From contig NZ_LN651373.1 of assembly GCF_000826125.2 (NCBI RefSeq), forward strand, positions 1,465,202-1,529,201: a stretch of 64,000 nucleotides of DNA, read 5' to 3'. The stretch's first letter is position 1. Every line of letters begins with the position of its first letter. This DNA comes from Bhargavaea cecembensis (GTDB lineage Bacteria; Bacillota; Bacilli; Bacillales_A; Planococcaceae). Shown here one piece after another: positions 39,198 through 46,981 of the stretch. The notes beneath the pieces were generated by a model. That model was not told the DNA's origin, did not search any database, and saw only the letters and a program-made list of their open reading frames with translations. The position numbers and the translations under genes are program-made.

Positions 39198-39402
39198 GTG
39201 TGACGCTTCGTGCCGGCGGATGGCTTTGGCCGTGGACTCTGCTCTTCGCTGACGCTCCGGAGCGGATTCCACGGCGTCGCCTTCCGCATCGGCACTGTCG
39301 CTTCAACCGGTTCTTTCCAAAATGGTGGCGCAGCGCACAGCCTGCGCCGGTTTATCGAGTGTATGAGCAAAGTGTGTGACGCTCTGTGCCGGCGGATGGC
39401 TT
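39198..39402. repeat. Direct repeat pair of about 29 bp in a gene-free stretch
   Basis: GTGTGACGC..GTGCCGGCGGATGGCTT occurs at 39198-39226 and again at 39374-39402, 176 bp apart, differing at two positions. Between them lies a GC-rich sequence with GCTCCGGAGC and other inverted motifs. The stretch 39114-39689 has no supported gene; it also holds array D (39421-39525) and the citB terminator. Confidence 0.6.
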
Positions 39403-39420
39403 CGATGGGTCAGGGGTTTC

Positions 39421-39525
39421 GAAACGTTAATTAGCTAGGTTGAGACGTTAATTAGCCGAGCTGAAACGTTAATTAGCCGAGCTGAGACGTTAATTAGCGG
39501 AGCTGAAACGTTAATTAGCTAAGGA
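39421..39525. repeat. Array D: five 21-bp units with a GTTAATTAGC core
   Basis: GA[AG]ACGTTAATTAGC starts at 39421, 39442, 39463, 39484 and 39505, exactly 21 bp apart. The remaining 6 bp vary (taggtt, cgagct, ggagct). AA and GA alternate strictly at the third base of successive copies. The AT-rich core contrasts with the GC-rich surroundings. It lies between the citB 3' end and the yneP start. Confidence 0.9.
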
Positions 39526-39633
39526 GGCAGACGCAATCCTTCGTCACACGGCCTTCTCCCCACTCCCGCGGCTTCTTGACGGAAGCCCGGATTTCCTTTG
39601 CCGCCCCAATCTATTGGACAGTATTCCCAAACA

Positions 39634-39678
39634 ACGCAAAAAAACAGCCGGGAGGGTCATGCCCTTCCGGCTGTTTTG
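39634..39678 (-). terminator. Terminator after citB
   Basis: AAAACAGCCGGGAGGG (39641-39656) pairs with CCCTTCCGGCTGTTTT (39662-39677) with one G.U. The A-run at 39638-39644 gives the T-tract for the minus strand. Confidence 0.88.
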
Positions 39679-39689
39679 CTTTGTATGGA

Positions 39690-42404
39690 TCAGTTGTTTT
39701 TCAGCTTGTCGCGGAGGACCATCTGAAGGATGCCGCCGTTGCGGTAGTAGTCGACTTCCACTTCGGAGTCGAAACGGGCAAGGGCCTGGAATTCCTTGAC
39801 GGAGCCGTCCGGCGATTTTGCCGTGACCGTCAGGATGTCGCGAGGCTTCACGTCGTCGGTAAGGTTGACGCTGATTTCCTCTTCGCCTGTCAGGCCGAGG
39901 GATTCCACGCTTTCGCCTTTCGCGAACTGGAGCGGCAGAACGCCCATCATGACGAGGTTCGAACGGTGGATCCGCTCGTAGCTTTCGGCGATGACGGTGC
40001 GGATGCCGAGAAGGCTTGTGCCTTTCGCAGCCCAGTCGCGGGAAGAGCCCATGCCGTAGTCTTTGCCTGCGAGAATGACGAGGCCTGTGCCGTCTTCCTG
40101 GTATTTCATGGCCGCATCATAGATCGGCATGATTTCTTTGTTCGGCCAGTAGGTCGTGAAGCCGCCTTCCGTGCCTTTTGCGATCTGGTTGCGGATCCGG
40201 ATGTTTGCGAATGTGCCGCGCATCATGACTTCGTGGTTCCCGCGGCGGGAGCCGTACGAGTTGAAGTAGCGCGGTTCCACGCCATGTTCGCGCAGGTATT
40301 TGCCGGCCGGCGTGTCTTTGCCGATCGCCCCTGCAGGAGAAATGTGGTCGGTCGTGATGGAATCGCCGAATTTCCCGATCACGCGGAGGCTGGAAAGGGT
40401 TTCGATCGGGCTCGCTTCTCTCGAGAGTCCTTCGAAGAACGGCGGATTCTGGATGTATGTCGAATTTTCGTCGAAGTCATACAGGGAATCGTCCGTCGTT
40501 TCGATGGCGTTCCAGCGTTCGTTTTCCGTGAAGACATGTTCGTATTCTTTGCGGAACAGGTCAGGCGTGACTGTTTTTTCGATCTCCGCCTTCACTTCCT
40601 CGGAAGTTGGCCAGATATCTTTCAGGTAGACGTCCGTGCCGTCCGTACCGCGGCCGATCGGCTCCTTGTCGAAGTCGATGACGACTTTGCCCGCCAGTGC
40701 GTAGGCCACGACGAGCGGAGGCGATGCCAGGTAGTTCGCTTTGACGAGCGGGTGGATCCGGCCTTCGAAGTTCCGGTTACCGGAAAGGACCGAAGAAACG
40801 AGCAGGTCGTTGTCCATGATCGTCTGTTCGATTTCCGGAAGGAGCGGACCGGAGTTCCCGATGCATGTCGTGCAGCCGTAGCCGACGAGGTTGAACCCGA
40901 TTTCATCGAGGTACTTGTCGAGGCCGGCAGCCTGGAGGTAGCCGGTTACGACTTTCGAACCCGGTGCAAGCGATGTCTTGACATACGCAGGCGGGCGGAT
41001 GCCGCGCTCAACCGCTTTTTTCGCGACGAGTCCGGCGCCGAGCATGACGTACGGGTTCGATGTGTTCGTGCAGGAAGTGATGGCTGCGATGGCGAGGTCG
41101 CCCGTCGTCATATCGACTGTGCGGCCGTCTTCGAATTCGATCGTGCCTTTCTTGTCGAATTCCTTTTCCGTGAGGCCGAAGCCCTGGTTGCCGGCAGGAG
41201 CCGTAACAGCCTTGATGAACTCTTCTTTCATCTGGGACATCGGAATGCGGTCCTGTGGCCGTTTAGGGCCGGAAAGGCTCGCTTCGATTGTCGCCAGGTC
41301 GAGCTCAACGACGTCTGTGTAGAACGGATCTTCCTTGTCCGGAGTGAAGAACATGTCGTTTTCTTCAAGGTATTTCTTCGTAACGGCGATGTGATCCTCG
41401 TCACGGCCGGTCAGGCGCATGTAGTTGAGAGCTTCCTCGTCAACCGGGAAGAAGCCGCAAGTTGCGCCGTACTCAGGTGCCATGTTGGCGATCGTCGCGC
41501 GGTCCGCAAGCGGGAGCTTCGAAACGCCGGGGCCGAAGAATTCGACGAATTTGCCGACGACGCCTTTTTCACGCAGAAGCTGCGTCACGCGGAGCGCGAG
41601 GTCGGTCGCGGTGGAGCCGTTCGGAAGTTCGCCTGTCAGCTTCACGCCGATGACTTCCGGAACCGGGAAGTACGACGGCTGGCCGAGCATGCCGGCTTCC
41701 GCTTCGATGCCGCCGACGCCCCAGCCGAGTACGCCGAGTCCGTTGATCATCGTCGTGTGGGAGTCCGTACCGACGAGGGAGTCCGGATACGTTTCGAACG
41801 TGCCGTCCTCGTTCTCGACTTCGTGGACGACGCTCGCGAGGTACTCCAGGTTGACCTGGTGGACAATCCCGGTGGCCGGTGGAACAGCGCGATAGTTGTC
41901 ATAGGCCTTCTGTGCCCAGTTCAGGAACTGGTAACGCTCGGCGTTGCGCTCGAACTCGAGTTCCATGTTGGCGCGGAGCGCATCTTCGGTGCCATAGCGG
42001 TCAACCTGGACAGAGTGGTCGATGACGAGGTCAACCGGGATTTCCGGGTTGATCTTGTTGGCGTCCCCGCCCATATCGGCCATCGCCTGGCGCATCGACG
42101 CAAGGTCAACGACGACCGGAACACCGGTGAAGTCCTGAAGGATGACGCGGGAAGGCTTGAATGGAACTTCCGCGGCAGGATCGACATCCTTCCCCCATTT
42201 GGCAAGGTTGCCGACGTGATCTTCTTTGATTACATAGCCATCGTACTGGCGCAGAACGGATTCGAGCAGCACTTTGATGGAATAAGGCAGCCGGGAAACG
42301 TCTGCGATATTCGCATCCTGAAGAGCTGCAAGACGATAGAAGTTATACGTCTTGCCGTTCAGGTCGAACGACTGGCGGCTGTTGTGCAGATTGCTTTTAG
42401 CCAT
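39690..42404 (-). CDS. citB: Aconitate hydratase A (aconitase)
   Basis: 904 residues (Bacillus CitB 909). It interconverts citrate and isocitrate. Cluster-binding cysteines are seen in [11 protein letters not shown] and [11 protein letters not shown], and catalytic residues in [11 protein letters not shown] near the C-terminus. In Bacillus apo-CitB also binds iron-responsive elements in RNA; whether that holds here cannot be judged. The start at 42404 ([11 protein letters not shown]) follows GAGGAGGAAAAACA; upstream codons lack a ribosome binding site. It sits next to yneP-yneQ-yneR-plsY-parEC as in Bacillus, but the intervening yneN and tlp genes are absent. Confidence 0.97.
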   Translation of the reverse strand: MAKSNLHNSRQSFDLNGKTYNFYRLAALQDANIADVSRLPYSIKVLLESVLRQYDGYVIKEDHVGNLAKWGKDVDPAAEVPFKPSRVILQDFTGVPVVVDLASMRQAMADMGGDANKINPEIPVDLVIDHSVQVDRYGTEDALRANMELEFERNAERYQFLNWAQKAYDNYRAVPPATGIVHQVNLEYLASVVHEVENEDGTFETYPDSLVGTDSHTTMINGLGVLGWGVGGIEAEAGMLGQPSYFPVPEVIGVKLTGELPNGSTATDLALRVTQLLREKGVVGKFVEFFGPGVSKLPLADRATIANMAPEYGATCGFFPVDEEALNYMRLTGRDEDHIAVTKKYLEENDMFFTPDKEDPFYTDVVELDLATIEASLSGPKRPQDRIPMSQMKEEFIKAVTAPAGNQGFGLTEKEFDKKGTIEFEDGRTVDMTTGDLAIAAITSCTNTSNPYVMLGAGLVAKKAVERGIRPPAYVKTSLAPGSKVVTGYLQAAGLDKYLDEIGFNLVGYGCTTCIGNSGPLLPEIEQTIMDNDLLVSSVLSGNRNFEGRIHPLVKANYLASPPLVVAYALAGKVVIDFDKEPIGRGTDGTDVYLKDIWPTSEEVKAEIEKTVTPDLFRKEYEHVFTENERWNAIETTDDSLYDFDENSTYIQNPPFFEGLSREASPIETLSSLRVIGKFGDSITTDHISPAGAIGKDTPAGKYLREHGVEPRYFNSYGSRRGNHEVMMRGTFANIRIRNQIAKGTEGGFTTYWPNKEIMPIYDAAMKYQEDGTGLVILAGKDYGMGSSRDWAAKGTSLLGIRTVIAESYERIHRSNLVMMGVLPLQFAKGESVESLGLTGEEEISVNLTDDVKPRDILTVTAKSPDGSVKEFQALARFDSEVEVDYYRNGGILQMVLRDKLKNN

Positions 42405-42547
42405 TGTTTTTCCTCCTCTGACTCTACTGAAAAGGTCGGATGGACCCACTTTTCACCCTTTCATCATATCGGATTGCAGATGATAAGTAAAATACATAAT
42501 ATCGATCGATGGACATAAGGAAATGCAATCAAGTGATCGCAATCAAG

Positions 42548-42573
42548 CCCGGCCGGATCACCGGCCGGGCCTG
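42548..42573. terminator. GC-rich hairpin after the 35-residue ORF
   Basis: GCCCGGCCGG and CCGGCCGGGC flank ATCA, followed on the plus strand by CTGGTTTT and on the minus strand by TTGATT. It lies directly downstream of the small minus-strand ORF. Confidence 0.65.
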
Positions 42574-42582
42574 GTTTTCCCG

Positions 42583-42690
42583 TCAGTAAAATGTCAGAAA
42601 GTCAAAGGCGAGGGAGATGATGAACACCGAATGCACTGCAGCGAAAAGCAGACCGTGGCGATCAAGCATTCTCATTCGTTCTGTATCCAT
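42583..42690 (-). CDS. 35-residue putative membrane protein
   Basis: MDTERMRMLDRHGLLFAAVH, then SVFIISLAFDFLTFY: a charged N-terminus and one hydrophobic helix. The ATG at 42690 is preceded by AAAAGGAGATGGTCGT, one of the best ribosome binding sites in the window, and a hairpin follows the stop, so a real small gene is likely. It lies upstream of citB on the same strand. No family recognised. Confidence 0.6.
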   Translation of the reverse strand: MDTERMRMLDRHGLLFAAVHSVFIISLAFDFLTFY

Positions 42691-42803
42691 ACGACCATCT
42701 CCTTTTCAAAGATTATAAAGGAAATCGCCTTTAATTTCAATACTGTAAATTTTCAGTTTTAAATTTTCTTCATTTTTATTTCGTGCGTTATTCCGGATAT
42801 TAT

Positions 42804-42829
42804 GTTTCGGTTCTGCACAAAATGGATAT
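42804..42829 (+). promoter_or_regulatory. Candidate sigma-B promoter of the GlsB-like gene
   Basis: GTTTCG (42804-42809), 14 nt, GGATAT (42824-42829) resembles GTTTAA-N13-15-GGGTAT of the general stress sigma factor. The transcript would start near 42838. Stress-membrane genes of this type are often sigma-B controlled. Confidence 0.4.
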
Positions 42830-42883
42830 ATCAAATACTGTAAGCGACATTAGTTAAAAACAAACAAAAGGAGTGGAAGCGAC

Positions 42884-43135
42884 ATGGGATTCATTTTGTA
42901 TTTGATCGTCGGCGGAATCATCGGCTGGCTCGCAGGACTCATTCTTGGTAAAGACATCCCTGGCGGCATCATCGGCAACATCATTGCAGGGATCATCGGT
43001 GCGTGGGTCGGCGGCGCCCTCTTCGGAGACTGGGGCCCTGATCTTGGCGGGATTGCCATTGTACCGGCTCTGATTGGTGCAATCATCCTCGTGTTCATTG
43101 TGAGCTTTATCCTCAAAGCTATGCGCAAAGCATAA
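42884..43135 (+). CDS. GlsB/YeaQ/YmgE family stress-response membrane protein
   Basis: 83 residues, three predicted membrane helices with Gly-rich patches (GGIIGWLAGLILGKDIPGGI, IIAGIIGAWVGGALFGDWGP). This is the transglycosylase-associated-protein family, small membrane proteins induced by stress in many bacteria, with unknown mechanism. The ATG at 42884 follows AAAAGGAGTGG. It stands alone, with its own candidate promoter and a strong terminator. Confidence 0.92.
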   Translation: MGFILYLIVGGIIGWLAGLILGKDIPGGIIGNIIAGIIGAWVGGALFGDWGPDLGGIAIVPALIGAIILVFIVSFILKAMRKA

Positions 43136-43143
43136 TCCGAACG

Positions 43144-43173
43144 AAAAAAAGGACCTTGCGGGGTCCTTTTTTT
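43144..43173. terminator. Bidirectional terminator, GlsB-like / transglycosylase
   Basis: AAAAAAAGGACC (43144-43155) pairs with GGTCCTTTTTTT (43162-43173) over a 6-nt loop. Confidence 0.92.
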
Positions 43174-43177
43174 GTGC

Positions 43178-43858
43178 TTATTCCAGTTCATCGACCCTTG
43201 CTTCGTAGTCTTCATAAAAGGCGATGACGTCTTTTACATACCGGTCGCTGTGGTTATAGCGGAACACGGCCTGTTCAATTTCCCCGTCCGCCGCTCCGTT
43301 CTCCGACAGATAGAAGGCTGCGCTGTAGATGGCATCTTTCAGATTGAACGGATCCGCCTTTCCGTCCCCGTCCGCATCAACCCCGTATCCCCCGTATTTC
43401 CTGATGACCTCGGGATCCGTTTTCTCTTCTTCCGGGATTTCCCCTTTTCCGAGACCCGAGCACGTCGGATGCTCCCAGCCGACCCACGTGCACGGCATGA
43501 ACTGCATATGGCCCTCCGCGCCTGCCGGGGAAATGAGCGGATCCATCGTGCTGAACCGGGTCTCGACCCGGTGATGGGCCGCGAGGAGCGTCCAAGGGAT
43601 CCCGTATGCGTCCGCCGCTTCCTTGTAGAGCGGAATGTAATTCTCCGGCACGTCGACATCAAACAGCCTGTCCGGCGCATGGAGCGCATACTCGTTCAGT
43701 TCCCGGATGCCCGGGAGTTCCCTCAGCCGGTCCCAGAACAAGGCGGTCATCACATAGAGCACCATCATCACCGGGATGAGGAGGATGGCAGCCGACAGGA
43801 AGCAGCCCCGTTTCCGGAGGCGCCGTTTCGGCTTTTTCGCTTTTCTTTTCCTGGCCAT
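43178..43858 (-). CDS. Membrane-anchored lytic transglycosylase (SLT domain)
   Basis: 226 residues. A basic N-terminus (ARKRKAKKPKRRLRKRG) precedes one membrane helix (about 18-42), then an extracytoplasmic domain. The GH23 pattern is seen in IPWTLLAAHHRVETRFSTMD (catalytic Glu in HRVETRF), AEGHMQFMPCTWVGW and DAIYSAAFYLSENG, with YNHSDRYVKDV at the end. It should cleave peptidoglycan glycan strands. A Ca-binding-like loop DADGDGKADPFN is present. The start at 43858 follows GGGAGGGACACG. Confidence 0.88.
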   Translation of the reverse strand: MARKRKAKKPKRRLRKRGCFLSAAILLIPVMMVLYVMTALFWDRLRELPGIRELNEYALHAPDRLFDVDVPENYIPLYKEAADAYGIPWTLLAAHHRVETRFSTMDPLISPAGAEGHMQFMPCTWVGWEHPTCSGLGKGEIPEEEKTDPEVIRKYGGYGVDADGDGKADPFNLKDAIYSAAFYLSENGAADGEIEQAVFRYNHSDRYVKDVIAFYEDYEARVDELE

Positions 43859-43875
43859 CGTGTCCCTCCCAATGG

Positions 43876-43899
43876 AAAGGGCCGGCACGCGCCGGCCCC
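43876..43899 (-). terminator. Hairpin after the SCO gene
   Basis: GGGCCGGC (43879-43886) and GCCGGCCC (43891-43898) form a perfect stem over ACGC, with a short T-run (TTTCC) in the minus-strand direction. Confidence 0.55.
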
Positions 43900-43903
43900 C
43901 GGG

Positions 43904-44500
43904 TCATGACCCTTCTTTGATGAGTGCTTTCAGATCTTCCGTGATCTGGTCGAATGGAACGTCCTCAAATCCGCTGTAGCTTTTCACGGCGTGCCCTTCC
44001 TGATTGACGAGGAAGTACGAAGTGCCGTGGGTGACCTGATCGGAGTTCGGATCATCGATGACCGGCGTCTTGAAGGATTTCACCGCCATTTTGCCGATGT
44101 CTTCCTGGGTGTAGCCCGTCAGCATCTCCCATTTGGACTGATCCGCCACATCGTACATATCCAGGTATTCCTGCAGTGCCTCCGGGGTATCGTGTTCCGG
44201 ATCGACACTGAACGAAACGATTTTGTAGTCCTCGATTCCTTCTTTCGCAATCCGGTCTTGAAGTTCCGCCATGTTGAACATCATCGGCGGGCAGACCGAA
44301 TCACAGTTGGTGAAGACGAACTGCGCGAGCCAAGGCTTGCCCTCCAGATCCTCAAGGGATACTTTCTCATTGTGCTGGTTCGTAAATTCGAACGGCTCGA
44401 CTTTCCAGTTGAAGTCCCCATTGAACTTGCCCGCATTGCATGCGCCTAGCAGCAGTGCCGCCATCAATGCAAAAGCCGTGAATGACAGGAGTTTTCTCAT
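43904..44500 (-). CDS. SCO1/SenC family copper chaperone lipoprotein (YpmQ-like)
   Basis: 198 residues with lipobox LLGAC (Cys21). The thioredoxin-like domain has the copper-binding CDSVC (Cys66, Cys70) and the third ligand His in QVTHGTSYFLV. SCO proteins deliver copper to the CuA site of cytochrome c oxidase. The nearby ccdA-ccdC operon also serves respiratory cytochromes. GGGAGG is 11-12 nt before the ATG. Confidence 0.93.
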   Translation of the reverse strand: MRKLLSFTAFALMAALLLGACNAGKFNGDFNWKVEPFEFTNQHNEKVSLEDLEGKPWLAQFVFTNCDSVCPPMMFNMAELQDRIAKEGIEDYKIVSFSVDPEHDTPEALQEYLDMYDVADQSKWEMLTGYTQEDIGKMAVKSFKTPVIDDPNSDQVTHGTSYFLVNQEGHAVKSYSGFEDVPFDQITEDLKALIKEGS

Positions 44501-44602
44501 TATCTATGTCCGCCTCCCACATTTCTCGTCATTCCCCATCTTAGCGGATGGCCTTCTCCTGTTCAAGCTGCATGCGCCCCTTCTTTCCGACAATTTATTG
44601 TC

Positions 44603-44731
44603 CTATGACGCATTCATCGAAACCAGTGCATCATGGATGGCCACCAGTTTCGACTCCACACGGTGCATCAGATAAAACGATACGAAAATCGGAAATCCGA
44701 GATCCTGTATGAATGACATCCACTGTTCCAT
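44603..44731 (-). CDS. YvrJ family small protein
   Basis: 42 residues: MEQWMSFIQDLGFPIFVSFY, then LMHRVESKLVAIHDALVSMN. One hydrophobic helix ending in L-[ML]-H-R-[VI]-E-x-K-L is the hallmark of the tiny YvrJ family. The ATG at 44731 follows GAAAGGAGGG. In many Bacilli YvrJ, DUF2922 and DUF1659 genes occur side by side, as here. Function unknown; a membrane role is likely. Confidence 0.85.
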   Translation of the reverse strand: MEQWMSFIQDLGFPIFVSFYLMHRVESKLVAIHDALVSMNAS

Positions 44732-44757
44732 CGATGTGCCCTCCTTTCTCCCGATTC

Positions 44758-44793
44758 AAAAACGGGCCCTCCGGAGCGTTTCCGGAAGGCCCT
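44758..44793 (-). terminator. Terminator between the DUF2922 and YvrJ genes
   Basis: GGGCCCTCCGGA (44764-44775) pairs with TCCGGAAGGCCC (44781-44792) with one mismatch. The A-run at 44758-44762 gives a five-base T-tract on the minus strand. It may uncouple YvrJ from the two genes upstream. Confidence 0.7.
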
Positions 44794-44797
44794 GTTG

Positions 44798-45016
44798 TCA
44801 CGCCATGATCAGATCGGTCACTTCGCGCGCGATGATGCGCGCGCTCTCCACTTCCGCCAGCGGATGCCCTTCCGCACCAAACGCGCCGGTTGAAATGACG
44901 GCCTCCATGCTCTCGCGCACTTCAGCCGCCGTCAGCCCCTCTTTCGGCTCGTCGACCGTCAGGCTCACTTTCTTTCCGCCGGACGTCAGGAAGCCCAGCT
45001 CCAATGTTTTCGTCAT
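44798..45016 (-). CDS. DUF2922 domain protein
   Basis: 72 residues: TKTLELGFLTSGGKKVSLTV, then DEPKEGLTAAEVRESMEAVI. The pattern (L.L.F.t..GKk.tltv..Pk.gLT..eV...M..ii...) is that of DUF2922, a short beta-alpha domain of unknown function. It lies 52 bp downstream of the DUF1659 gene on the same strand. Confidence 0.88.
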   Translation of the reverse strand: MTKTLELGFLTSGGKKVSLTVDEPKEGLTAAEVRESMEAVISTGAFGAEGHPLAEVESARIIAREVTDLIMA

Positions 45017-45068
45017 GCCTCTTCTCCCCCTTTCCCTTTATCCGTTTTCCGCCAGGTCATCAAGCCGG

Positions 45069-45287
45069 TCAAGCCATGATGAAGCCCGTCTCGATCTTGT
45101 CCGCCGAAACAAACGTGTATTCCGACAGGCCCCCGAGTGCCGTCACCACCTGCAGCAACTCCTCCGCGCTCGACTGTCCGGTGACGTTCCGGTAAGTCTT
45201 CGTCTTGCGGATCGGTTTCCCTTCGCCGTCCATGCCGGCGTCAAAGTAAAGCCGCACGGAGGCATCCTTGAATTCGATGCTCGCCAT
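45069..45287 (-). CDS. DUF1659 domain protein
   Basis: 72 residues beginning MASIEFKDASVRLYFDAGMD, with GKPIRKTKTYRNVTGQSSAEELLQVVTALGGL in the middle: the DUF1659 pattern of a two-stranded sheet and a helix. Similar length and layout to DUF2922; the two families nearly always occur as neighbours. First gene of the DUF1659-DUF2922-YvrJ cluster. Function unknown. Confidence 0.88.
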   Translation of the reverse strand: MASIEFKDASVRLYFDAGMDGEGKPIRKTKTYRNVTGQSSAEELLQVVTALGGLSEYTFVSADKIETGFIMA

Positions 45288-45400
45288 TTTGCATCCCCTC
45301 CTTTCACCCGTTACATAGAGGGTTTAGGCCGGAAGGATACCAGGGGATGAAATTTTTCGCCTTCCCCCTTATAATGAGAGAGAATCCAAAAGAGGTGAGA

Positions 45401-45829
45401 ATGTTGCTCCAAGGCTGGTTCCTCTGGTTTATCCTGTTCTGGGTCGTCATCCTGGTCGGCCTGTTTGCCATCGGCGGCTTTTTCATGTTCCGCAAATTCC
45501 TGAAGGTGTTCCCGAAAGAAGACGGGAAATCCACGCTCGACTGGGAAGAATATTACGTGGATCGCTCCCTCAAGCTTTGGACGGCCGAGTCCAAGGAAAT
45601 GCTCAATGAGCTCGTCGCCCCTGTCCCCGAGCTGTTCCGCCCGGTCGCGAAGCAGAAGATCGCGGGCAGGATCGGACAGATCGCGCTTGAGGAGAAGGCG
45701 AAGCGGATTGAGTTTGACCATATCATCCGCGGCTATATTCTTGCCACGCCGAAACGGGACCATAAATTCCTCCGCAAAAAGCTCGACGAGATGAAAATCG
45801 ACATCCGCCCATATGAACAGCTGTTCTGA
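45401..45829 (+). CDS. DUF2621 family membrane protein (YneK-like)
   Basis: 142 residues. A single N-terminal membrane helix (FLWFILFWVVILVGLFAIGG) is followed by a charged cytoplasmic domain (DWEEYYVDRSLKLWTAESKEM; YILATPKRDHKFLRKKL). Bacillus YneK has the same layout and lies next to ccdC, as here. The ATG at 45401 follows AAGAGGTG. Function unknown. Confidence 0.82.
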   Translation: MLLQGWFLWFILFWVVILVGLFAIGGFFMFRKFLKVFPKEDGKSTLDWEEYYVDRSLKLWTAESKEMLNELVAPVPELFRPVAKQKIAGRIGQIALEEKAKRIEFDHIIRGYILATPKRDHKFLRKKLDEMKIDIRPYEQLF

Positions 45830-45909
45830 TCATAATGAATGAAAGCCGCCGTCCCGTGTATGCAGGGCGGCGGCTTTTGTGTAATATTTTGAAGGTGTAC
45901 AAAAGTGTT

Positions 45910-46165
45910 TGGGGAGGCGCAGTTCCTCGTGCGTTTTTCCGGAGGCGCGAAGGGCAGTTTCGAAGGCGCGTAACCGGTTTTCAGAGGTGCGTTTCTCCGG
46001 GCGGATTTTTCGGGGGCGCACGGAACGGTTTCAAAGGCGTAGTCCCGCTTTCCGGAGGCGCGTTTCCTCGGACGGATTTTTCGGGGGCGCGCGGGACGGT
46101 TTCAAAGGCGCAGTTCTGCTTTTCGGAGGCGCGTTTCCTCGGACGGATTTTTCAGAGGCGCAGTC
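45910..46165. repeat. Array E: eleven units with 21/21/29-bp spacing
   Basis: The core TTTTC..AGGCGC is the same as in array B. Core GGCGC positions are about 45915, 45943, 45964, 45985, 46014, 46035, 46056, 46085, 46106, 46127 and 46156: steps of 28, 21, 21, 29, 21, 21, 29, 21, 21, 29. A three-unit block of 71 bp is therefore repeated about three times, with its last 29-bp unit containing GCGTTTC[TC][CT]C[GC]G. It lies between convergent yneK and ccdC. Confidence 0.88.
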
Positions 46166-46199
46166 CCGCTTTGCGGTCCTGGGCCGTCCGTGCGGGGAA

Positions 46200-46304
46200 T
46201 TTTCGTGACCGCTCGAAGGCTTTTCGCGCCCGCATTTTCCATTCTCGCGCCCGCTCGGAGGCTTTTCGCGCCCGCTTCGGCCATTTTCGCGCCCGCAAGC
46301 CGGG
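46200..46304. repeat. Array F: five 21-bp units with a TTTTCGCGCCCGC core
   Basis: Units start at 46200, 46221, 46242, 46263 and 46284, exactly 21 bp apart. The last 8 bases alternate between an xCGxAGGC type (tcgaaggc, tcggaggc) and an xxxxxCCA type (attttcca, ttcggcca). It follows array E directly, so the 633-bp gap 45830-46462 is mostly repeats. The first half of the unit resembles that of array E. Confidence 0.88.
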
Positions 46305-46411
46305 AGGCCCGGATTCCCGCGTCCGCTTCACCCGCACTTCCGGTAGCTTTCCGGTCACCCTGTTCCCCATGACCATCGTGGTCCGCAGTCCCAAAATTAC
46401 CTTATCCAAAG

Positions 46412-46446
46412 AAAAAAGGCGCAGATCGGTTTCTGCGCCTTTTTTC
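46412..46446. terminator. Terminator after the ccdA operon
   Basis: AAAAAGGCGCAG (46413-46424) pairs with CTGCGCCTTTTT (46433-46444), with A- and T-runs on both sides. Confidence 0.9.
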
Positions 46447-46462
46447 GATTCCGATTCAATTG

Positions 46463-46981
46463 TCAGGCAGCGAGCGATCGTTGCCGGTTCAGCTTCTGGA
46501 ACTGGATATACATCGCGATGCGCCACGGGACGATCATGGCGAATGCCAGCAGGAAGAACATGCCGGCCAGTTCCCCGACATCGATCGAGCTGCTCAGGAT
46601 GAGCTTTGCGACCACTCGGAAGATGAGCAGGCCGACGAGGATGAAGATGAACGCCTTCGACGGCTTCAGATAAATATCATCGCCGACCGTTTCGAACTTC
46701 GAGGTCTTGATGAGCACGATGGAAAACAGCAGGCCGACGAGCGCCGCCTCCAGGACATGTGCCCACGGAACCCGGAACGGCTCGAACAGGAACATGAGCG
46801 CTCCAGTGGACATCATGACCGGCGGCAGCAGAATCTTCCTGGCGCTCGCCGGACGCTTCGCCGATTTGGAGCGGACGATGAGCGCCATCGTCCCCATGAA
46901 CGCGAAGGCGACCGTAGATCCGATGATCAGGACCGGCGCCGGCACTTCGTCGAACACCCAGTTGATCCAATCATTGATCAT
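46463..46981 (-). CDS. ccdC: CcdC-like membrane protein (YneJ-like)
   Basis: 172 residues with about five membrane helices (VPAPVLIIGSTVAFAFMGTM; LEAALVGLLFSIVLI; FIFILVGLLIFRVVAKLIL). This is the CcdC/YneJ family found next to ccdA in Bacillus; its role in cytochrome c maturation is not settled. The ATG at 46981 lies inside the last codons of the thioredoxin-like gene, with GGGTGATT upstream. Confidence 0.85.
   Translation of the reverse strand: MINDWINWVFDEVPAPVLIIGSTVAFAFMGTMALIVRSKSAKRPASARKILLPPVMMSTGALMFLFEPFRVPWAHVLEAALVGLLFSIVLIKTSKFETVGDDIYLKPSKAFIFILVGLLIFRVVAKLILSSSIDVGELAGMFFLLAFAMIVPWRIAMYIQFQKLNRQRSLAA

Noticed and set aside
39576..42518. A 980-codon open frame antisense to citB, and a 942-codon one antisense to odhA-odhB (9048-11876)
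   Set aside because: Stop-poor antisense frames are common in GC-rich coding DNA. The sense genes are certain enzymes, and the antisense products look like nothing known.
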